Assembly (NCBI GenBank): GCA_034440635.1
Contig: JAOTON010000767.1
Span: forward strand, 930,001-994,000
Direction: 5' to 3'
Source of the DNA: Lepas anatifera
Lineage: Eukaryota; Arthropoda; Thecostraca; Lepadidae
Length of the DNA stretch: 64,000 nucleotides
The notes beneath the pieces are model-generated. The model saw only the letters and a program-made list of their open reading frames with translations, ran no database searches and was not told where the DNA came from. This document shows, in pieces, positions 56,200-64,000 of this stretch (within the stretch, counting starts at the first letter, position 1; the number at the start of each line of letters is the position of its first letter). The position numbers were made by a program, and so were the translations under genes.

Positions 56200-58310
56200 T
56201 CCAGGACGGATGGAACCTACCCAAGAACAGAGGGAAGCACCAACCGGACGGTACCACGGCGCAGAAGTTTGTGCTGCTGGCCTTCGACTTCGCGAGGGCC
56301 TATGACAAGGTGGACCACCTACTACTCCGAGCTCGCTTTCTCGACCAGGGGGTCCCCGCGTGTCTAGTGACCTGGGTCTGGAATTTCCTGAGGGACCGTC
56401 GTGCCTGCGTTGAACTGAATGGCTCACGCAGCGGTGAGCGGGTGTACCGGGCGGGCCTGCCGCAAGGCAGTGTCCTCTCGCCGATCTTGTTCTTGTTATG
56501 GTCGGCCCCCCTCGCTGCAGCCCTCAGGTCGGTCACTGGCACCACTCCTTTCATGTACGCGGATGATACCGCAGCACTCTGCGCTGGGAATTCAATCTCG
56601 ATTGCGAGGGAGCGCGCCCAGGCGGCAGCGGACACGCTGGTCAATTGGGCGCGCAACAACAAGATGGAGGTCGCAGGAGAGAAGACCCAGCTGCTGGTCC
56701 TGTCCCAGTGGGCCCGCGACGCAACTAACTGCCAGATCAAGGTAGCCGGCAAGGTGGTCGTAGGCGGTGATACCCTGAAGCTCCTGGGAATTACGCTGGA
56801 CAGGCTCCTTCACTTCGGCGCCCATTGTCGCGGCCTGCGTCAGCGACTCCGCCCCCGCAACGCTCAGCTTAGGCGATTGACGGGTAGGGAGTGGGGGCTC
56901 CGAGAACGCCAACTGCGCACCGTCGCTAACGGGTATGTGCGCGGAGCCCTGGAACATGCCGCGGCGGCCTGGCTACCCGCCACACCCCCTCGCACGTCCT
57001 CGTTCTCGAGAGAGAAATGAGAGCGGTGGCCCGCACCATCACGGGCTGTCCCCGATCCACCCCGGCCCATGCCTTGATGGCAGAGGCCGGCCTACAGCCC
57101 GTCGCGACCCGTCGGCGGGAGCTTGCGGCCCGTCTCCTGGCTAGGGCCTTAGCGCTCCCAAGGGACGACCCCCTCCGATTGGTAGCAGAGGCGAGGGTTC
57201 CAACTCGCCTTGCGGCGGTGACCGGATGGCGGCAAGTTGGCGGGGACCTCCTCAAATCGCTGGGGGTCTCCCCGCCCCTGGACCCGCTGCTGCCGGCGCG
57301 GCTCCCCCCATGGACCGGCACGCCGATGACGGTGAACTTCAACATGGGAGTGGGAGCCCCCTGCCGCCGGGCTCTTCCGACGAGACAAAACGTCAGACGA
57401 CGCTTCTTCACCTAGCGTCGCTGCCCCAGTGCGCCACCTGGGTGTGGACCGACGGCTCTGCCAGCGCGGGCGTACGTGATGGAGGTGCGGGTGCGCTCAT
57501 CGTCTTCGCCGACGACCAGAGCCAAGAGCTGCGCGCGCCAGCCGGCAGTCTATGCTCAAGCTTTCGAGCTGAGATGACGGCCCTCCTCACCGCCCTGACT
57601 TTCCTGAGCACTCACCCAGGCCTGGACAATGATCCCATCGTGGTATGCACGGACTCCAGATCGGCCCTCGCTGCCCTCCGCGCGGGCCCCGCTGCTCAGA
57701 CCTCGACTACAGGAGTGGCCATTTGGAGTACCCTTTTCGCCCTGGCCGGATCCCGCGAGATATTACTGCAGTGGATCCCCTCACACTGCGGGAACGAGGC
57801 GGCGGACACCCTAGCTAAAGAAGCGGCAGCCCTACCACAGGAAGACACCCCGCTGGACGTACCGTCAGTCCTCCGGGCAGCATCCCTAGCGGCCCGCGCA
57901 CAGACGGTCCGCGACTGGCCACCGGGGTGGTACCGCGACCTGGTGGGTTGCCGCCCGCCGCCTCCAGTGTCGTCGGCGAATAGAGCCGAAGCTATCACCA
58001 TCCACCAGCTGAGGGCCGGCCACTGGTCTGGGTCGGCCCAGTACCAACACCGAATCGGGCGGAATCCGTCCCCGCACTGCCAACAATGCAGCGACGTCCG
58101 CTGCTTGGCGGCGCGGTGCCCCGTTTGCGGGGAGGAGGCGGATACGCCCCGTCACGTCCTCATGGAGTGTCCTGCTCTGATGAGGACCAGACTGCTACAC
58201 CTCGGCAACATACTGCCGAGACCGGAAGAGGTACGCGGTGGGGACGTCGTGGCGGCCCTTGCGGCCGCCTTCGCAGCCCTCCAGAGCCGCCAGGCTACGC
58301 CGCGATAGCG
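56200..58310 (+). pseudogene. 5'-truncated LINE: RT plus RNase H, I/R1/Ingi-like
   Basis: GC-rich ORF2 remnant in three frames. The RT (56271-57018) reads LLAFDFARAYDKVDHLLLRA, GLPQGSVLSPILFLL and FMYADDTAALCAG with both catalytic Asp. A second frame (57017-57415) continues RAVARTITGCPRSTPAHALM. A third (to 58308) has RNase H: WVWTDGSASAGVRDGGAGAL, FRAEMTALLTAL, CTDSRSALAAL and WIPSHCGNEAADTLAKEAA, carrying the D-E-D-(H/D) residues. It ends in a Cys-His knuckle, CPVCGEEADTPRHVLMECP. The sequence starts at RT block 2, so the 5' part is missing. Base composition is far more GC-rich than the neighbouring LINEs. Frame breaks lie near 57010 and 57390. Confidence 0.85.
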
Positions 58311-58529
58311 GCCGGGAGGAAAATACAACAACAACACAGGACTAAAGCCGAGATGTCGAGCGGTTTAAGTTAAGGTAGCAAGCCAATGGATTAAGTTAAG
58401 GCAGCGGGTTAAAATAAAACAGCCAATAAAAAACCGTCTAGCCGCCACCATGCCCTTCGGACAGCCGAAGCCATCACAGCTCCGTCGGGTGTCTCACCGC
58501 CACGCCACGACCCATGCAGTCTCTCATTA
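58311..58529. other. 3' UTR of the RNase-H LINE
   Basis: Sequence following the stop has AATAAAA-like stretches (58415-58435) and extends to the junction with the next LINE fragment. The exact end is not visible. Confidence 0.4.
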
Positions 58530-59123
58530 GCAAGCTGCCAGAATCTTCTTTTCCGTTATGTGAATAATAGCCTGGTTTATAGCAAATAGTCCCGCAGAGA
58601 ATATAGTCACACTATTTGGTAATTGATAAACCTGACGTAAGTTGTCCTGTGACTGCACAACCAACTTGACCGTTTAAGGAAGAACCATCAGTGTAAAGAA
58701 ACTCATATTTCGAGTGGCTGTATTGAAATTCTAGAAATTTGTTGCATATCTCACTTTGCATAAGGTGAGACTTTGGTTGATGGATGAGATATTGAATGTT
58801 CAGAATGTTGTGATGCCAGAAACGCAGAAGAAGCAGCTTGGGGGAAATTGAAGCTCAGGCATACACATTTGCTCTTTTGCAGACTCGATTACAGAGGCGA
58901 TCGAACGTACCGTCTATTGTGGTTGTTGCGTGTTAACCACAAATGTAGGCAAGAGACGGGACAACACTGGATTGTTGGAGCAGCCTTTCGTCTGATAGTA
59001 ATAGCACAAGAGTTGGTATAGTTGGCGATCTTGTATTGATGATAAATTTATGTTGGCTTGGAGAGATGATATAGGAATAGTCCGGAATGTACTAGTTATG
59101 ACCCGGAGGCATGCTGATTGCAT
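58530..59123 (-). pseudogene. Fragment of another LINE, RT C-terminus and RNase H start
   Basis: The minus strand reads CLRVITSTFRTIPISSLQAN and QDRQLYQLLCYYYQTKG, the connection region of a Jockey/I-like ORF2. Further on it reads FLYTDGSSLNGQVGCAV, the start of RNase H, then TIFSAGLFAINQAI, in frames separated by stops. It abuts the 3' end of the GC-rich LINE in opposite orientation. Confidence 0.65.
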
Positions 59124-59164
59124 GGTTTCAAGTTATTGACGGAGCGTGGGGCATACTGGAGGGA

Positions 59165-59265
59165 CAGGAGTTGGAGACTCACACTTTGGAAAGGGATCTG
59201 GGAATCCTCATTGACCCAGAGCTAAGATTTCGCAAGCAGGCCTTAGAACGGTTATTGCAATGTAA
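59165..59265 (+). pseudogene. Small CR1-like RT fragment
   Basis: A short open segment contains LERDLGILIDPELRFRKQA, closely matching the DEERDLGVIIDRDLKFRKQA stretch of the CR1-like ORF2 at about 50190-50245. Nothing else of that element remains nearby. Confidence 0.6.
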
Positions 59266-59299
59266 CGGTAAATGGTTATTGCCAAATTCATCATCGTCA

Positions 59300-60259
59300 T
59301 AAACTATTTTTACTTTTTCTATGAGACAGATGAAACAGAAAATACAGACATGAATTAAAGAGGAAAAGCTATAGACAAGGTTAAAAATGCTAAAGTATTT
59401 TGAAGAGATCACAAGCCTACCTCCACCCGGCCACAATCGGTCGGCCAGCCGGCAGAGACGGACACCGCAACCCGTCAATCTTGGCGTCCCCTCCCACCAT
59501 CAGCGTCCACCGCCAGCGAGTGGTCCGCGCGAGGAACTAACAGATCCCCCACACTGATCCCCCGCAGTCAGCAAGGACACCACGTGACGGAAACATGCCG
59601 AGCACGCTGATCGTGATGAAACAATCCACAAAGTCGCTGCAGCTGTTGCCGTCCCCGAAAATTACCTGCATCTTTGATTTTCCGTTTAGGAAAGGTAGAC
59701 ATTTTTTACGATTTTGCATGTTTTTGATGTCAAGTTGAAGCATCTAAATAAACAGGACTGATTTTTTATGTTCTAGCTTTACATGTGACGTCCCCCTTTC
59801 CTGCTTTAAAACATGCATATAATTGTATTTCACTGGCATTACCGATGTGCCGTGGTTGAAGCATTCTATCCTCAAAACTGTGACATGGGGATGGCTGGGT
59901 CAAAACGCCTGGATGTGAGAGTCCGGGAAAGGGCACCCCAAATTCGACTGGAGAACTGGATTCCGCTGTTCCTGCGCCGGAGGTGTGCAGCGGGCGTCTG
60001 GTATCGAGCATCTTGATCTTATTCTCTCATCTTGATCTCAATCTTGATCTTATGCTCGGTCCCCCGCTACACTCCACTGGTGGGACGGACTGTAGGGCAG
60101 TGACGGCGGAACGGCCGAACTGGACAGCACTAGTAATGTTTGCGCTGTATTTGCGTGGCATATGCGGTGAATATTTGTTTTGGGCCGTGTGCTGGTGACC
60201 GAAGTTTGACCTGCACGCCGGGCCCTGACCTGTTTTGCGGTGCAGCAGATACGGCGACC
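59300..60259. other. Upstream of MRPL17, no gene recognised
   Basis: Mixed sequence with short open frames. Promoter and 5' UTR of the ribosomal-protein gene presumably lie at its right end; no distinct promoter motif could be called. Confidence 0.4.
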
Positions 60260-62428
60260 ATGTCGCAGACGCAGCTGGCCCGGCTGATTCCCGCCCTGCG
60301 GGTACCCGTCAGACCTAAGTACCGCAAGCTCAGTAACCCTGAGGGGCCGTATGGACGTCTGAAGGGACTGCGGCGTACCGTCACCGAACTCGTGCGTAAC
60401 GAGAGGATCGAGCTGCACGTGGAGAGACTGGACGAAGCGCGCGGATACGCTGAACGGGTGAGCGCCCCTCCCACTCATGGAGGTGGCTGACCAAACAGCC
60501 ATTCATTGTCATGGAAATGTGTATCTGAATTTGAGAAATGTGTTTGTGGGGCTCGGAAAGTGCGGGAAGTAGGGCTATAGACTGTTTTTACTCGCCACTA
60601 GGGATCCACCAGTGCAGCCCACTGCTGGGGTGTAGTCTGCGGCTTGGAGAGCTGGTCTCATGAACAGGCCGTGTTCCTCCTCAGCTGATTCAAGATGCTG
60701 TGCGAAACGGGGACCGCGACGCACACACCATGGACCTGGCCAATTTCTGGCTGGAGGAGAAGCAGCTCGTCCACAAACTCTTTAAGGTAATGGGTGGCTG
60801 GCAAGACACTGCCTGATGGGAGTCACCCTGCAGTTGGTGTGTGCCTGAGACAGATATCGATCTGCGTTTCTGTGGCCTATCCTGCTGTCCTTGCTGGGTG
60901 TCCTTTGCATGTGAGGTACAGCTTTGATGTGTCGCATTGTCCCTGTGGGGTGTCCCATTATCCCAGTGATGTGTCCCATTATCCCAGTGATGTGTCCCAT
61001 TGTCCCAGTGACCTGTCCCATTGTCCCAGTGATGTATCCCAGTGACTTGGCCCATTATCCCAGTGTCCTGTCCCAGTGACGTGTCCCAATATCCCAGTGA
61101 TGTGTCACATTGTCCCAGTGATGTATCACATTGTTGTAGTGACCTGTCCTATTGTCCCAGTGGTGTGTCCCATTGTCCTAGTGACGTGTCCCATTGTCCC
61201 AGTGACGTGTCCCATTGTCCCAGTGACATATATCATTGTTCCAGTGACGTGTCCCATTGTCCCAGTGACATATCATATTGTCCCTGTGGGGTGTCCCATT
61301 GTCCCAGTGACCTGTCCCATTTCCCAGTGACCTGTCCCATTGTCCCAGTGACGTGCTCCGTCCCTCTGACGTGTGCCGCGTGCCCAGGTGCTGGCGCCCC
61401 GGTTCGCCGACTACCGGAGCAGCTACACCACACTTCACCGCCTACCGCCCACCTACCGGGAGGAAGGCAGCGGCGCCCCCTCGGCGTGCTCGAGCTCAAA
61501 GGTGTGCCCTGACCGTCAGTCGCAACGCGAAACAGTGAAGGCCCAAACATATTATTTGAGAACGAATTCTGTGCGAATTCTTTTCTCATTTTAAATCTGC
61601 CATTGTCAGATACATGTGTTATCAATGACTTTGAGTTTGTTTTCTATGAGCTCCGGGCAAACTCCTTTAAGAAGCTTCGTTTAATTTCAGTCCATCGTGT
61701 TCATGACATTTTTGTGGACTTTTTAGCCCGTTTATGTAGCCTTAGATAATTGCATGCGTTGCGGGTATTTTTTCCAACTTCAACTTAAATTGCATACATT
61801 TCTCAAAGAGAAGATCTGTAAGATGGGGGGAGGAGAGATCAGGCTCCCTGGGTTCTGGTCCTCCCATACAATTTGTAACAACGTGCCAGTGTCAGTCCTT
61901 CCAACGCGCGTTAGACCGAGTAGTAATCGTCAGCCCTTTTTCCTTCCGCTGTCGATATCGATAAAATTATCTGAACATTCCTGTGAGATTCTGCAGTGAG
62001 TTGGTGAATTGACAAGGGCTCAGCTGGACAGTCGACAGCAGTATACACATGCAGAGTTTTTGTGTCCGGATGTAACAGCTGGACGGCTACTGCTGACGTT
62101 CTGTGATGTAATGACAATGTATCCCGATTCTGGTGGTGAGGGAGCTCTCGAAGCGGCCGTGCTGCGGCGGCGCTAACGCTGCTGGGTCCGGTGCTCGCAG
62201 GGGAGCCCGCTGCCGCCGCTGAAGGAGCCGGCTGCCGACAACAGGAACCAGCTGCATAACGTCCTACTGGACGAGGCACGCCGGCAGTACCGGCTCGCCA
62301 AGTACCGGCGGCTGGCGGCTGAAACCAGCTCCTCTTCTCCACCTGCCGACCAATCAGAGAAGCTACAGTTCGCGGATGGGCCGGCAGGCGGCGCTGACGC
62401 CTCGCCGGAGCCGCCGAAGAGCCGGTAA
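60260..62428 (+). CDS. MRPL17: Mitochondrial ribosomal protein bL17m, four exons
   Basis: Protein of the large subunit of the mitochondrial ribosome, near the peptide exit tunnel. Exons: 60260-60457, 60685-60786, 61388-61501 and 62201-62428, all GT-AG and phase 0, giving 213 residues (human about 175; the extra length is a C-terminal tail). Landmarks: KLSNPEGPYGRLKGLRRTVT, LVRNERIELHVERLDEARGY, DLANFWLEEKQLVHKLFK, VLAPRFADYRSSYTTLHRLP, SPLPPLKEP. In exon 3 the last codons read SACSSSK, whereas the +1 frame reads PLGVLELKG, matching the conserved MAVIEYKG of the family. Yet the next exon is in phase with the given frame. So either two compensating indels exist (a missing C in the CCCCC run at about 61478 and one base near the junction) or the segment really diverged. 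Intron 2 is mostly a 21-bp minisatellite. Confidence 0.9.
60920..61375 (+). repeat. 21-bp minisatellite leading to the MRPL17 exon 3 acceptor
   Basis: About 21 copies of TGTCCCATTGTCCCAGTGACG and variants fill the intron up to about 12 bp before the acceptor GCGTGCCCAG (61387). Each unit has TGTCCCAG|TG, resembling the true GTGCCCAG|GTG, so the tract offers many pyrimidine-plus-AG decoys. Confidence 0.9.
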
Positions 62429-62895
62429 TGGAGTGTCGCGCCACCTCCGGGGGTGGTGCCTCCTTTTCCGGGAGCGGTACGAGTGGACAGGCGTGAGCGG
62501 TTTGTACGGATGTGCTGCTGTAGCCGCGGTTGGCAGCCTGTGGTATGGCGAGAAAGTTGAGTGGGCAAGCCGTGTCAACTCTGAGGCTGCGCTCGCCGTC
62601 AGGCCGACCACCGAACCTAATCTATGGGCAAAGGGGAGGAAGAAACGCGCCTTATTTGTTTGCGTAGAGTGGTATTTTATTAGATGCCGAAGTAAACGTG
62701 TATGTGTACTGAGGTATGCGTTTCTTTTTATAAAACGATTGGTATCCCCCATGACTTCGTTCATTCTGAGGGCCTCTCAACGGAGTCGCAAACGTCACGC
62801 GGGGTGGGAAGGGAAAAAAGCTCTACGTTTTAGTCCCTCGTTTTTTCAGGTATAAGTCTGAAAAGTCTGAAAGGTCCCTGAAGGTGATCGGCATC
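62429..62895. other. MRPL17 3' flank
   Basis: Presumed 3' UTR of the ribosomal-protein gene. No other gene is seen. Confidence 0.4.
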
Positions 62896-63178
62896 CAGGG
62901 GCGGACGCAGACCCGAGTTTTGGGGGTGGCAAATTATGTTTGCCTCTCCTCCTGGGGGTGGGACGTGCAATTTGGGTGCCCGACAGACCTAGTTTAAGCT
63001 ACCTCTCCCAAGTGCATGACCGCTCTCCTGGGGGGGGGCGAATATTTTTGCTCTACAGGCCAAGTGTAAACACCTTTTTCAAAAATTTATCCGGGGTTTG
63101 GGGGCCAAAGGATAGTTTGGCCCCCTCCAGCGTTTTTGGGTGGCCATGGCTGGAATGCCCCCCCTGCGTCCGCCCATG
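62896..63178. mobile_element. hAT-type MITE
   Basis: A 283-bp element with ends CAGGGGCGGACGCAG and, at the right, CTGCGTCCGCCCATG. The flanks are TCGGCATC (62888-62895) and TCGGCTTC (63179-63186), an 8-bp target duplication with one mismatch. It has no coding capacity. Confidence 0.75.
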
Positions 63179-63186
63179 TCGGCTTC

Positions 63187-64000
63187 AATCATGACACCTT
63201 TAATAAAATGTCTGGAATTATTCGCCGTTCTTTGTAAAATAAGTCAGGCGGAATACATCGTAATTCATGCATCCAGGTTTTACCTATAAGTGAAAACGTT
63301 TTGGGAAATTCTCCAAATCTTGCTATCCTGGCCTGTTTCCAGGTTCATCCCAGTAAAGATGCCGACGTCGGCTGGTCAGCGGGTAGGTCCGCATATGACG
63401 AGCTCCAGCCGACACCCAGCCGAGATCAAGCCGACGTCCTGCCGAGATCATTGCCGACTTCCACCCGATATCCACGTCGGGTCGAGGTCTCCCCGCTGTC
63501 CAGGCGACATCCTGCCGCTCTGCAGCCGACGTTCCCCTTTCGCACCTTCCACTCTAGCATATGGTTTTAACTACCGAACCAACGCTTCCAATTTACCACT
63601 CTGGTCTCCGAGACCCCCGATCGGGTTTTCTCAGATTTCAGAACAAAAACTCAATCCACTTCATCGCGCTCAGAGAACCGAAAATGAAACAATGGAAGTT
63701 CTTTATTTTCATTAAACACTGCAACAGTTCCATGCCACTTCAACTCCCCTGTCACGTGGTTTATTCACTATTAAACTTGATTGCCTCTCACTTGTCCTTC
63801 CACCACAAACTGACACCAAATAACCACAGCCCAAGGAAAGAGAAAGCCAAGAATAAAACCGAGACAACACGAATGCTACTCAAGTGGAAATACAAAACTC
63901 ACACGATCACACTACTCTAGCATACGCAGACAGAATACCAGAGCGACCATTGCCTTGTGACAAACTGCTCGGGACTTCAGAACCGTTCTCTTGCCGGACG
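63187..64000. other. Right edge, no recognisable gene
   Basis: Includes a short stretch (63360-63540) with loosely repeated CAGCCGACGTCC and GCCGAGATCA words; otherwise unique-looking AT-rich sequence. No coding segment was recognised. Confidence 0.45.

Noticed and set aside
61042..61512. Frames of 80-156 codons with repeated Cys-Pro-Ser-Asp
   Set aside because: Generated by the 21-bp intron array; only the tail of one frame touches the true exon 3.

Overview
This is a eukaryotic genomic window, most likely from an arthropod. It has intron-rich animal genes, many non-LTR retrotransposon fragments, hAT-type and TTAA/TA-target DNA transposons, a tRNA-headed SINE, and TTAGG pentamers, which are the canonical arthropod telomere unit (here inside a transposon, not at a chromosome end). 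A GC-rich crustacean, perhaps a barnacle, would fit, but that is a guess. No bacterial-type operon, CRISPR array or rRNA gene is visible.

Four conserved nuclear genes can be assembled exon by exon. A mitochondrial thioredoxin (TXN2-like, minus strand, two exons) lies at 0.66-1.82 kb. SART1, the U4/U6.U5 tri-snRNP splicing factor (plus strand, 11 exons), lies at 14.4-24.3 kb. A PKDCC/VLK-type secretory-pathway kinase (minus strand, four exons found, last one missing) lies at 32.8-37.7 kb. Mitochondrial ribosomal protein bL17m (MRPL17, plus strand, four exons) lies at 60.26-62.43 kb. They share no obvious pathway.

Between them lie mobile elements: a degenerate L1/Tx1-like LINE (26.7-32.4 kb), a nearly complete CR1-like LINE (45.7-51.0 kb), fragments of at least three other LINEs (41.8-44.2, 56.2-58.3 and 58.5-59.3 kb), a 3.0-kb hAT-like element with a perfect 8-bp target duplication (5.0-8.1 kb), several short hAT MITEs, and three copies of a TTAA-flanked element. 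The third copy (51.2-55.6 kb) is split by two younger insertions. One is a TA-flanked element with perfect 27-bp terminal repeats. The other is a fold-back element whose arms carry (TTAGG)n and which has its own 8-bp target duplication.

The most striking pattern is in the genes. Minisatellites with unrelated units (20, 21, 22, 29, 30, 33, 43, about 54 and about 72 bp) sit on splice junctions of SART1, PKDCC and MRPL17. In most of them the unit copies the splice site itself, and often the first or last exon bases, so one intron carries up to dozens of acceptor-like or donor-like sequences. Each tract is a local duplication of its own junction, not a dispersed element. This looks like a systematic process of intron growth by tandem duplication of splice junctions and is the main candidate for something new here.

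Two exons (SART1 exon 1 and MRPL17 exon 3) show apparent frame problems at C-runs, which may be assembly errors.
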